Below, in pieces: positions 1 to 5,949 of a DNA stretch of 8,060 nt. The stretch comes from Betaproteobacteria bacterium. GTDB taxonomy: Bacteria; Pseudomonadota; Gammaproteobacteria; Burkholderiales; SG8-39. The stretch is from the NCBI GenBank assembly GCA_007280315.1, contig QYQC01000215.1, forward strand, positions 1-8,060, given 5' to 3'. The stretch's first letter is position 1. Every line of letters starts with the position of its first letter. A model generated the notes under the pieces. The model saw only the letters and a list, made by a program, of their open reading frames with translations, had not been told where the DNA came from and did not search any database. Position numbers and translations under genes: made by a program.

Positions 1-1687
1 CATCGGTAACGCAGGCCCCGATCTTGGCGAAAGCCGGCGCCCAGGAGGGCGAAGTTGTCGGCGCCACCAGGATTTCTCCCTCCAGCAACTGGCCGACCTC
101 GCTCACCGTCCTGCATACGCGCGCCTTGCCTTCGGCGATGCCGGGGCTGCCGGCAAAGCCCTTCAGCTCGGTGATGCTGTTCGGATCCTTGACCTCCTGC
201 ACCGACGCCCAATCCGCCAGCGACTTGTTGGTCACGCCCCAGAGCACGATGGTGAACGGTTCCTGGATCACTTCCGGCGCAGTGCCGATGGCGGGCGGCG
301 GACTCCATTCCTTGAATTTCTGCATCACGCCCTTGCGCCAGAAGATTTCCTTGGGCCAGGTCTTGGTGCCGCGCGGCGTGACGCCGGTCGCCCAAGCAGT
401 GACGATGTCCCACAGCGCCGATTTGATCTCGTCGCGGCGCAGCAGCCAGATGTCCTCGACCTCTTCGATCACGCCATGCTCCTTCATGATCACGCCGACC
501 TCGCGCATCTTGTTCCAGAACACCGAGTGGAACCAGTGCTCGACGTAGAACAGGTGGTTTTCAACGTACGGAAACACCGTCTTGGCGCAGCCGAGGAGTT
601 CGTCGAACTGCTTGCGATCCTCGTCCTTCTCGATCAGGTCGCGATATTCGGCGGTGATGCGGTCGCGCTCGGCGCGAACTTTTTCGGTCGGCCGGTCGAG
701 TGAAATTCCCTGCTTCACCTTCCCGATGTAGGTGGCGATGCCCGACAGCGGGACGTTCATCTGGTCGTTCCAGGAACGGTCATGGTGGAACCATCCAGTG
801 CCGGTGGAAATGTTGAACCAGGGCTCGCGTGCCAGCGACAGCGAGGTCAGCCATTCGACACCCTTGGGCAATTTCTTCAGCGCCGCTTCGACCACCGTCC
901 ATTCCGGGCTGAAGGTGATCACCGAGTCCACCCCCAGTTCAACCGCTTTCCGGGCGAGCTTCTTCAGTTCTTCGTCTGGCTGATACATGATTACGTCGAT
1001 GCCGGAAATCATCTGCGTCACGCGCTGCGGCGGAATGCTCGGGAACAGTTTCTGCGCAAAGTCGAGGAAAAAGACGTAGGCCGCGTAGCCCAGATTGAGA
1101 AACTCGAAGTGGTATTGCCAGCACTTGATGCCGAGATTGATCAGGTCGTCGTAATTTTTCAGCAGGTGGTAACCCTTCGACTCGCCGATGGCGTCGGTCA
1201 CCACCGCCATGTCTTCCATCTCGGCGAGACGCGGAATCTGCAGCGCCTCGAGCTCGCGTATCGTGGCTTCCATCTTTACTTTCCACTTGGCTTCGAGCGC
1301 ATCCCAGTTCTTGTAGTAGTAGCCGGCGCGTTCCATGAAGTTGGGCACGCGGCGGCCGATTTCCGCCGGGTCCTTGACCGGCACCGGCGAGATGTACACA
1401 TAACCATTGATCATGCGGTGATCGACCCCGCGCACCGGGGGCACCATGAAAATGCGGTTGTTGAACTGGGACAGTGCCAGGAACCAGGCTTCGTCCCAAA
1501 TGGTGTCGAACGGATACAGCGGCTCGGGATAGTGCAGGCCGTCGTAGAACCAGAACGTTTCCTTTTCATACTGGTTGCGCACCGGGTCGTCGGTGACGAA
1601 CTGGTACTGGTAGGGATACATCCGCTCCCAACCTTCGGTGCCGGGAATGGTCTTGGCCTTGATGTCATGCGGAACTGGAAACTTCAT
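1..1687 (-). CDS. ppsA: Phenylphosphate synthase alpha subunit (PEP-synthase-like), C-terminus cut by window edge
   Basis: This subunit carries out phosphoryl transfer in anaerobic phenol degradation: ATP and phenol give phenylphosphate, AMP and phosphate, which feeds phenylphosphate carboxylase in the cytoplasm. The frame is open from ATG at 1687 to the window edge (562 codons) and begins MKFPVPHDIKAKTIPGTEGW. The body contains GVDHRMINGYVYISPVPVKD and RVTQMISGIDVIMYQPDEEL, which I recognise from the Thauera/Aromatoleum alpha subunit (about 70 kDa, roughly 610 residues). From about residue 507 a PEP-utiliser mobile (phosphohistidine) domain begins (GFAGSPGIAEGKARV). The last visible residues, KIGACVTD, come just before the expected GGxxSHAAI motif, so the phosphorylated His, reported near 569 in Thauera, lies just outside. 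A strong AAGGAGG (1694-1700) sits 6 nt before the start. The beta (ATP-grasp) and gamma subunits are expected further left but are not visible. The symbol is shared with PEP synthase; this is not that enzyme. Confidence 0.88.
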   Translation of the reverse strand, partial: MKFPVPHDIKAKTIPGTEGWERMYPYQYQFVTDDPVRNQYEKETFWFYDGLHYPEPLYPFDTIWDEAWFLALSQFNNRIFMVPPVRGVDHRMINGYVYISPVPVKDPAEIGRRVPNFMERAGYYYKNWDALEAKWKVKMEATIRELEALQIPRLAEMEDMAVVTDAIGESKGYHLLKNYDDLINLGIKCWQYHFEFLNLGYAAYVFFLDFAQKLFPSIPPQRVTQMISGIDVIMYQPDEELKKLARKAVELGVDSVITFSPEWTVVEAALKKLPKGVEWLTSLSLAREPWFNISTGTGWFHHDRSWNDQMNVPLSGIATYIGKVKQGISLDRPTEKVRAERDRITAEYRDLIEKDEDRKQFDELLGCAKTVFPYVENHLFYVEHWFHSVFWNKMREVGVIMKEHGVIEEVEDIWLLRRDEIKSALWDIVTAWATGVTPRGTKTWPKEIFWRKGVMQKFKEWSPPPAIGTAPEVIQEPFTIVLWGVTNKSLADWASVQEVKDPNSITELKGFAGSPGIAEGKARVCRTVSEVGQLLEGEILVAPTTSPSWAPAFAKIGACVTD

Positions 1688-1693
1688 CTGGTG

Positions 1694-1700
1694 CCTCCTT
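1694..1700 (-). promoter_or_regulatory. Shine-Dalgarno of the phenylphosphate synthase gene
   Basis: The minus strand reads AAGGAGG, complementary to the 16S rRNA tail, 6 nt ahead of ATG 1687. This fixes the start codon. Confidence 0.85.
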
Positions 1701-1773
1701 CTTGGATTCGTGAATAACGCGGGGAATTGCCCGGGCGCTCCATTCGCTCGGCGGTGGCAGAAGGAAGTCGTTC

Positions 1774-1788
1774 GCAAGACCTGTGCCA
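1774..1788 (-). promoter_or_regulatory. Sigma-54 promoter (-24/-12) of the phenylphosphate synthase operon
   Basis: The minus strand reads TGGCAC-AGGTC-TTGC, an exact match to the sigma-54 core TGGCAC-N5-TTGC. The GG lies at 1787-1786 (-25/-24) and the GC at 1775-1774 (-13/-12). This predicts a transcription start near 1762 and a leader of about 75 nt before ATG 1687. The divergent neighbour is a sigma-54 activator, which makes a chance match unlikely. Confidence 0.88.
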
Positions 1789-1993
1789 GCGGTCGCTTGC
1801 GCAATGCAGCAAAAGACCCTGGCTGAAGCGCACAGGATTTGGTTGAAACAAAGCGGACACGAGTGATGATGCGATTTGATGCACCTGCGTGATAGTGCCG
1901 CGGAATAATGCATGGAACGCGCCTCCTGGCGGCGGCTGCGCTTTTCCGGCGCTTGTTCATTTCGTGATTGTTTTGCCTGGGAGCGCGGACGAT

Positions 1994-2009
1994 GTGATCA
2001 ATTGGTGAA
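1994..2009. promoter_or_regulatory. Upstream activating sequence for a DmpR/XylR-type activator
   Basis: GTGATCAATTGGTGAA agrees at 13 of 16 positions with the remembered XylR/DmpR consensus TTGATCAATTGATCAA, an imperfect inverted repeat around CAATTG. It lies about 230-245 bp upstream of the predicted start of the synthase operon, far enough for an enhancer that works by DNA looping. It also lies about 115 bp upstream of the activator's own start codon, so it could mediate autoregulation. A second, weaker TGAT-rich patch is at 1862-1880. Binding by the adjacent activator is inferred. Confidence 0.65.
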
Positions 2010-2060
2010 TCCCGGTAAAGCCGCATCTGCCCGGAAACTCGCTGCCGAAATCGTATTTGT

Positions 2061-2074
2061 TTAATCCAGATCAA
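2061..2074. promoter_or_regulatory. FNR/ANR-like box upstream of the activator gene
   Basis: TTAAT-CCAG-ATCAA matches 9 of 10 defined positions of the FNR consensus TTGAT-N4-ATCAA. Its centre lies about 57 bp before the activator ATG. A class II position (-41.5) would put transcription near 2109, but I see no clear -10 hexamer there. Oxygen-responsive control of the activator would suit an anaerobic pathway. This rests on one short motif. Confidence 0.4.
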
Positions 2075-2110
2075 AGCAAAACACGTCGCAAAAGCCCTCA
2101 ATCGTCTATT

Positions 2111-2119
2111 GGAGGGGGG
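2111..2119 (+). promoter_or_regulatory. Shine-Dalgarno of the sigma-54 activator gene
   Basis: GGAGGGGGG is followed by CAGCC and ATG 2125. This supports that ATG over the internal starts. Confidence 0.75.
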
Positions 2120-2124
2120 CAGCC

Positions 2125-3870
2125 ATGGTCAAACTTCGCAGCGTCTCACGCGCCGACAGCGATGATCTGCGCGCGCGCGTACATTTTTGTGCCGACACCG
2201 GTCAGATCTGGCTGCACGAACACCGTATGCTCTTGGTTCACGCAGAGGCACAGGCGTCATTGCGTAAGGAGCTCATCGATACCCTGGGCATGGATCGCGC
2301 CCAGGGGCTGTTCACGCGCATGGGCTACGCATCGGGCGTACGTGACGCGGAACTTGCGCGAATACGCGCCCAGGATTCCAGCGACATCGACGCCTTCATG
2401 ACCGGCCCGCAGCTGCATACGCTGGAGGGCATCGTCCGCGTCACGCCGATCAAGCTGGAACTCGATCGCGTCGCCGGAAAATTCTACGGCGAGTTCCTCT
2501 GGGAAAATTCCTGGGAGGGACAGTGGCACCGGCATTACTACGGAATCCATTCCGATCCGGTGTGCTGGACCCAGATCGGCTACGCCTGCGGCTACACCTC
2601 GGCCTTTATGGGTCGGCCGATCCTGTACAAGGAAGTCGAGTGCGTCGGCATGGGTCACAGTAACTGCCGGATTGTCGGCAAACCCATAGAGGAGTGGGAA
2701 GACGCCACGGAATACAGGTATTTCTCCAACCGCGAATCGATCGCCGATCAGCTGTTCGATTTGCAGACCCAGGTGGTGCAACTGCGCTCCAGCATCGGCG
2801 AGAAAGAGAAACTGCCGACGGACATGATCGGTGATTCACCCGGCTTTCGCGCCGCCTGCGAATTGCTCAGGCAGGCTGCGAACACGCGCATCACCGTGCT
2901 GCTGCTCGGCGAAACCGGCGTAGGAAAGGAAATGTTCGCGCGCTCGCTGCACGATATGGGTCCGCGCCGCGATGCGCCATTTGTAGCCATCAACTGCGCC
3001 GCCATCCCGCACGATCTGGTTGAGTCAGAGTTGTTCGGCGTCGAAAAAGGCGCCTATACCGGCGCGCTGGTCTCCCGTCCCGGCCGCTTCGAGCGCGCGG
3101 ACGGCGGCACGCTGTTTCTCGACGAAATCGGCGACCTCCCGCTCGCGGCCCAGAGCAAGCTGCTGCGCGTGCTGCAGGAAGGCGAGCTCGCACGCCTGGG
3201 CGACCAGAAGACGCGCAAGATCAACGTGCGCTTGGTGGCGGCGACGAACAGCGATCTACAGCAGCTTGTGCGCGAACGAAAATTACGATCCGACCTGTAC
3301 TACCGGCTCAACGCCTACCAGATCGACATTCCGCCGCTGCGCGAGCGCAAGGAGGATATATCGCCGCTGGCCAAGCGTTTTCTGGCCAAATATTCGGTCA
3401 TTCACGCGAAAAAGCTGCGCGGGTTCACCGACAAAGCGAAACGCGCGCTGCTCACCTACGACTGGCCGGGCAACATCCGCGAGCTGCAAAACATGGTCGA
3501 GCGCGGCGTCATTCTGGCGCCCAGCGGAACCCGCATCGAGGTAGACCAGCTTTTCTCCCATTGCACCGACGAGCATGCGCCGGAGTTCGGCCTGGACACC
3601 AACGGCGACCTAGGCGCAGGTCAGGGCGAGAGCAGCAGGAGTTTATGCGAAGCGGTATTCAATGGTGTACTGACGCTGGATCAGGTCGAGGCGATGCTGC
3701 TCGAAACGGCGGTAGATAAAGCGCACGGCAATCTTTCGTCTGCGGCACGCATGCTGGGCCTCACCCGGCCGCAACTCGCCTATAGGCTCAAGCGCCTGCA
3801 GGAAGGAGGAGCAGTCGAATCGGGCGCGACGACGGCAGCGGCGAACCGGATACCGGGCGCGCGAGCCTGA
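2125..3870 (+). CDS. Phenol-responsive sigma-54-dependent activator, DmpR/MopR/XylR family
   Basis: This 581-residue cytoplasmic activator is expected to bind a phenol, hydrolyse ATP and remodel sigma-54 RNA polymerase. An XylR_N plus V4R sensor spans about 10-200. By a constant 8-residue offset from MopR, the phenol-contacting His and Trp are H98 and W126, and the zinc ligands are C147, E170, C173 and C181. A linker at 205-232 leads to the AAA+ domain: Walker A GETGVGKE (262-269), loop 1 GAYTGA (309-314, Tyr in place of the usual Phe), Walker B GTLFLDEIGD (328-337) and arginine-finger region RSDLYYRLN (388-396). A Fis-type helix-turn-helix lies at 535-558. The gene diverges from phenylphosphate synthase across a region with a sigma-54 promoter and a family-type enhancer, so that operon is the likely target. 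The Aromatoleum phenol regulator PdeR is a probable counterpart; I leave the symbol blank because orthology cannot be tested here. Confidence 0.93.
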   Translation: MVKLRSVSRADSDDLRARVHFCADTGQIWLHEHRMLLVHAEAQASLRKELIDTLGMDRAQGLFTRMGYASGVRDAELARIRAQDSSDIDAFMTGPQLHTLEGIVRVTPIKLELDRVAGKFYGEFLWENSWEGQWHRHYYGIHSDPVCWTQIGYACGYTSAFMGRPILYKEVECVGMGHSNCRIVGKPIEEWEDATEYRYFSNRESIADQLFDLQTQVVQLRSSIGEKEKLPTDMIGDSPGFRAACELLRQAANTRITVLLLGETGVGKEMFARSLHDMGPRRDAPFVAINCAAIPHDLVESELFGVEKGAYTGALVSRPGRFERADGGTLFLDEIGDLPLAAQSKLLRVLQEGELARLGDQKTRKINVRLVAATNSDLQQLVRERKLRSDLYYRLNAYQIDIPPLRERKEDISPLAKRFLAKYSVIHAKKLRGFTDKAKRALLTYDWPGNIRELQNMVERGVILAPSGTRIEVDQLFSHCTDEHAPEFGLDTNGDLGAGQGESSRSLCEAVFNGVLTLDQVEAMLLETAVDKAHGNLSSAARMLGLTRPQLAYRLKRLQEGGAVESGATTAAANRIPGARA

Positions 3871-4331
3871 TGGCGGAATCACTCAGCGAAAGGGCGCAGC
3901 GCTATCTGCGCCAGCACCACGTAATGACCCTTGCCAGCCATGGCGACGAGGGAGTCTGGGCGGCCGCGGTGTTCTACGCGAATGACGGGTTCGCATTCTA
4001 CTTCCTCTCTTCGCCCGCCAGCCGGCATTGCCGCAACTTGACCCGGGACCCGCGCGTTTCGGCCGCGGTTCAGGAAGATTGCAGCGACTGGAGAAAAATC
4101 AAAGGCGTTCAGCTGGAGGGGATCGTCTCGGTACTCGCGGGAGAGGAAGAAATCCACGCGCGTAGCCTCTATGGCGAAAAATTTCCCGTTGTCGGAAAAC
4201 TACAGCAGGCGCCGGCCGCAATCGTCAAGGCCCTGGCAAAAGTATGCTGGTACAAGCTGATTCCGCGACGACTTTACTTTATCGACAACGCGGCAGGATT
4301 CGGTCATCGCGACGAAATCGACCTGCTTTAG
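3870..4331 (+). CDS. YhbP/UPF0306-like protein, pyridoxamine-phosphate-oxidase (FMN split-barrel) fold
   Basis: This 153-residue protein resembles E. coli YhbP as I remember it: an N-terminal helix then QHHVMTLAS (15-23), VWAAAVFYANDGFAFYFLS (29-47), SRHCRNLTRDPRVSAAV (51-67), IKGVQLEGIVSVLAGEEE (77-94) and YGEKFPVV (101-108). This is the six-stranded split-barrel pattern of PNPOx-like proteins, many of which bind FMN. No enzymatic activity is established for this branch, so none is claimed. There is no signal peptide. The ATG overlaps the activator stop in a TGATG junction and has no good Shine-Dalgarno of its own, which suggests translational coupling and co-transcription with the phenol activator. 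Whether it takes part in phenol metabolism is unknown. Confidence 0.8.
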   Translation: MAESLSERAQRYLRQHHVMTLASHGDEGVWAAAVFYANDGFAFYFLSSPASRHCRNLTRDPRVSAAVQEDCSDWRKIKGVQLEGIVSVLAGEEEIHARSLYGEKFPVVGKLQQAPAAIVKALAKVCWYKLIPRRLYFIDNAAGFGHRDEIDLL

Positions 4332-4375
4332 CATCGCTCCCGCGACGGCGCGATTGCGCGTGGCGATCCGACGCG

Positions 4376-4681
4376 TCAGAACAGCGTGAAGCGCTCGGTG
4401 TGGCGGCGCGCGTCGGCTGCCATACAACCGGCGAAGCCGTGCTGCTCCAGCAGGCGGTCGAGCTCCGCCTCGAACCCGAGCGGTTCGGCGACACCTTCAT
4501 AAATCTCCATCCAGGTGTTCGAGTCGTCATCGCGCCGCATTAATCGGCCCTGGATCCCCGTATCGCGACGCAGTGCCGCTTGCACTGCGTCGACAACCGC
4601 GCGCGCGCGCGCCGTTTCGGATGAAGCGACGCGATAGTAGACGTAGTAGTTCAGCGGCAACTGCGCGTTCTTCCAATTCAA
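4376..4681 (-). CDS. DUF4936-like conserved protein of unknown function
   Basis: This small soluble protein is 101 residues from the upstream start. It contains NYYVYYRV (11-18), an Ala/Arg-rich helix (22-39), the segment TGIQGRLMRRDD (41-52) followed by TWMEIYEGV (56-64), and a C-terminal helix (68-82). I associate this beta-alpha-beta pattern with DUF4936, a betaproteobacterial family resembling an alpha/beta ferredoxin-like fold. The assignment is from memory and the function is unknown. The first possible start is TTG at 4681, which overlaps the stop of the MarR gene as TTGA and has no clear ribosome site. A second TTG at 4660 follows GGAAG by 9 nt and would give a 94-residue protein closer to the YYVYYRV core. 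Either way the gene is probably cotranscribed with the MarR gene. It is convergent with the YhbP-like gene, 44 bp away. Confidence 0.75.
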   Translation of the reverse strand: MNWKNAQLPLNYYVYYRVASSETARARAVVDAVQAALRRDTGIQGRLMRRDDDSNTWMEIYEGVAEPLGFEAELDRLLEQHGFAGCMAADARRHTERFTLF

Positions 4682-5220
4682 ATGTCAGACAACGGCGTGG
4701 ATCTCGCCTTGACGTCCTTGAACTTCATCAGCCGGATGACTTCCCCGAGATCGGCCTGCAGCGAATCCACACGGGCCGAGGAAAGATCGGCCAGTGCCTG
4801 CTGCAGAATCCCGACGAACGGGCGCGGCGCGAGTTGCAGGATTTTCTCGCCTTTGGCGGTAAGACGCAACTGAACCACACGCTGGTCCTTGCCGATGCGC
4901 AGCCGCTTCACCATTGACAGCTCCTCCAGCCGCCTGAGCATGTTGCTGGCCGTCGACAGGTGAATACCCAGTTGTCGTGCAAGGTCGCTCACTTTGAGCC
5001 CGGGCGCAGCGGCGATTTCCGCCAGCGCCCATAATTGCGCACCGCTCATTCCGCACTCCCGCTCTATCCATTGGTAGTGGCGCTTGATTGAACGCAATAT
5101 CACCCGAAACTGTTTCAGTACCTCGAGCCGATTTTCGTGAGCGCGCGTCTTGTCCGACAGACGCGCAAGCGCGTCTGCCGGTTTCTTGCCTCTCTTTTCT
5201 GCGACTGCGGGTTTTTTCAT
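4678..5220 (-). CDS. MarR-family transcriptional regulator
   Basis: This 180-residue dimeric winged-helix DNA-binding protein has a Lys-rich N-terminal tail (1-30) that is longer than usual for the family (about 140-150 residues). A dimerisation helix covers 33-55. The helix-turn-helix includes VSDLARQLGIHLSTASNMLRRLEE (77-100). The wing (104-122) carries the typical D112-x-R114 pair and ends in LRLTAKG (118-124). C-terminal helices run from 126 to 166. The start at 5220 (MKKPAVAEKR) has only a poor Shine-Dalgarno (GAG nine bases away). The ligand and targets cannot be read from the sequence. One candidate operator lies in the divergent promoter at 5496-5524. The gene leads a two-gene unit with the DUF4936-like gene through a TTGA stop/start overlap. 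Confidence 0.88.
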   Translation of the reverse strand: MKKPAVAEKRGKKPADALARLSDKTRAHENRLEVLKQFRVILRSIKRHYQWIERECGMSGAQLWALAEIAAAPGLKVSDLARQLGIHLSTASNMLRRLEELSMVKRLRIGKDQRVVQLRLTAKGEKILQLAPRPFVGILQQALADLSSARVDSLQADLGEVIRLMKFKDVKARSTPLSDI

Positions 5221-5273
5221 TTTTTTAGCTCGACCGTTTTAGTTGTGATTTCAGACGCCGCAATCACGTTCGG

Positions 5274-5293
5274 GGATTTCTGGAGGGAAATCC
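5274..5293. repeat. Perfect 7-bp inverted repeat in the leader of the MarR gene
   Basis: GGATTTC (5274-5280) and GAAATCC (5287-5293) are exact complements around a 6-nt loop, about 55 bp upstream of the MarR start. It could form an RNA hairpin in the leader or be a protein-binding site. No T-tract follows, so it is not a typical terminator. Confidence 0.4.
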
Positions 5294-5420
5294 TTGAGAA
5301 ACGTTGGCGAAGCGATGATCGTCTGGCATCTCTGCGGGTAGACTGGATCGCAAGTGTATCGTTTCGCGTGTCCTTTCGGTCGGTTTATCGTATACGGAAT
5401 TGTAATGTTGTCGCCACGAT

Positions 5421-5426
5421 ATTATA
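5421..5426 (-). promoter_or_regulatory. Possible -10 element for the MarR operon
   Basis: The minus strand reads TATAAT within a very AT-rich patch (TTATATAAT). No convincing -35 hexamer occurs at 16-18 nt spacing. If used, it gives a leader of nearly 200 nt before ATG 5220. Confidence 0.3.
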
Positions 5427-5495
5427 TAACTCATTGTCTTAATTACGCATTGCGGCTGAGCCCGAACGCAGATTCCGACTGCGGAAACGCCAGGG

Positions 5496-5524
5496 TTGAC
5501 AATAATATTGCACAATAATATGAT
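5496..5524 (+). promoter_or_regulatory. Near-consensus sigma-70 promoter of the candidate small RNA
   Basis: TTGACA (5496-5501, 6/6) is followed by a 17-bp spacer and TATGAT (5519-5524, 5/6). The start is predicted near 5531. The spacer holds the inverted repeat TATTG-CA-CAATA (5506-5517) and CAATAATAT occurs twice (5500-5508, 5513-5521). No protein start with a ribosome site follows. Confidence 0.75.
5506..5517. promoter_or_regulatory. Candidate MarR-type operator inside the promoter spacer
   Basis: TATTG and CAATA are exact complements two bases apart, lying between -35 and -10 where a bound dimer would block polymerase. A-T-rich inverted repeats of this size are common MarR-family operators, and a MarR gene is encoded divergently about 290 bp away. 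The link is inference. Confidence 0.35.
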
Positions 5525-5530
5525 GTCAGA

Positions 5531-5789
5531 AATAAATCTTCCCAGGTTGCAGCGGGAGGATCTGCAAGGGCCGGCGTCGAGCTTGCTGTTAAAACCAGAC
5601 GATGCGCCCGGACGTACGAAAAACGAGGAGGAGCAGGAGCAGACCGCCAGAAATCAGACCGTAATGCGCCAGTGACCGCAAGCGTCACGCGCTGCGAGTC
5701 TATACGGGGAGCGTGGGCGATCATCGGCAGCAATGCCCGGTGACCGCTCTTCATAGGCTAACGAACTGCGTTCGATAGCCTATTTTTTT
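5531..5789 (+). ncRNA. Candidate small regulatory RNA of about 260 nt
   Basis: The interval is bounded by a near-consensus sigma-70 promoter (5496-5524) and a strong intrinsic terminator ending at 5789, both on the plus strand. Inside it no frame gives more than a short peptide with a plausible ribosome site. A 51-codon frame opens at 5520, but its ATG lies inside the -10 box, upstream of the predicted start. Visible RNA structure includes TTGCAG (5547-5552) pairing with CTGCAA (5562-5567) around the loop CGGGAGGAT, and GTGAC/GTCAC near 5672-5688. About seven GGA trinucleotides occur, one pair in that first loop, reminiscent of CsrA/RsmA-binding RNAs. I do not recognise 6S, tmRNA, SRP or RNase P RNA. 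It could instead encode an unseen micropeptide. Confidence 0.5.
5753..5789 (+). terminator. Strong rho-independent terminator
   Basis: A 14-bp stem with a single mismatch (5753-5766 with 5770-5783) closes on the 3-nt loop TGC and is followed at once by six Ts. The reverse strand lacks a T-tract after the stem, so it acts on plus-strand transcripts. No plus-strand protein gene ends nearby, so it most likely terminates the candidate small RNA. Confidence 0.85.
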
Positions 5790-5938
5790 GCCCCGCCGAC
5801 AGCGAACCTGCGCTCGCCCGCCGGCCTGGCCTGGAGACATCGCAACCGGAACGCACCGCCTGCTCCACGCCCGCCAATACAAGAAATGATGGACAATGGC
5901 GCTGCCGCCGAGGCCGGCCGCGATCGGCCATTTCCTTC

Positions 5939-5943
5939 AGGAG
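5939..5943 (+). promoter_or_regulatory. Shine-Dalgarno of the dodecin gene
   Basis: AGGAG lies 6 nt before ATG 5950. This selects that start over an in-frame ATG at 5896, which would add 18 residues unlike any dodecin. Confidence 0.8.
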
Positions 5944-5949
5944 AGCAAC

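Larger units (their letters stand above)
5221..5495. other. Intergenic region between the MarR gene and the small-RNA promoter
   Basis: No convincing gene is present. The stretch is clearly AT-richer than the flanking genes, especially 5380-5440. It contains the short palindrome CGTATACG (5389-5396), the inverted repeat at 5274-5293 and the possible -10 for the MarR gene. Open frames crossing it show no recognisable protein pattern. Confidence 0.5.

Noticed and set aside
24..548. Plus-strand open frame of 174 codons
   Set aside because: It is antisense to the C-terminal half of the synthase gene, with low-complexity Ser/Thr content and no ribosome site.
782..1717. Long plus-strand open frame (311 codons)
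   Set aside because: It lies antisense to the synthase gene, which reads as a continuous recognisable protein. The plus-strand product is Arg/His/Val-rich with no family pattern, a common shadow in GC-rich DNA.
3020..3544. Plus-strand frame of 174 codons inside the activator gene
   Set aside because: It is out of frame within the AAA+ domain, whose motifs are intact in the main frame. The product is a Ser/Arg/Ala-rich shadow.
5264..5515. Minus-strand frame of 83 codons upstream of the MarR gene
   Set aside because: It covers the AT-rich promoter area, has no Shine-Dalgarno, and its translation resembles no protein I know.
5520..5675. 51-codon plus-strand frame beginning MMSEINLPRL
   Set aside because: Its ATG overlaps the -10 hexamer, upstream of the predicted transcription start. 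It has no ribosome site and no family resemblance.
5443..5754. Minus-strand frame of 103 codons in the intergenic region
   Set aside because: No ribosome site or recognisable domain, and it runs antisense to the promoter-terminator unit that better explains the region.
5531..5789. Known housekeeping RNA (6S, tmRNA, SRP RNA or RNase P RNA)
   Set aside because: None of the conserved cores I remember for these RNAs appears; size and structure do not fit either.
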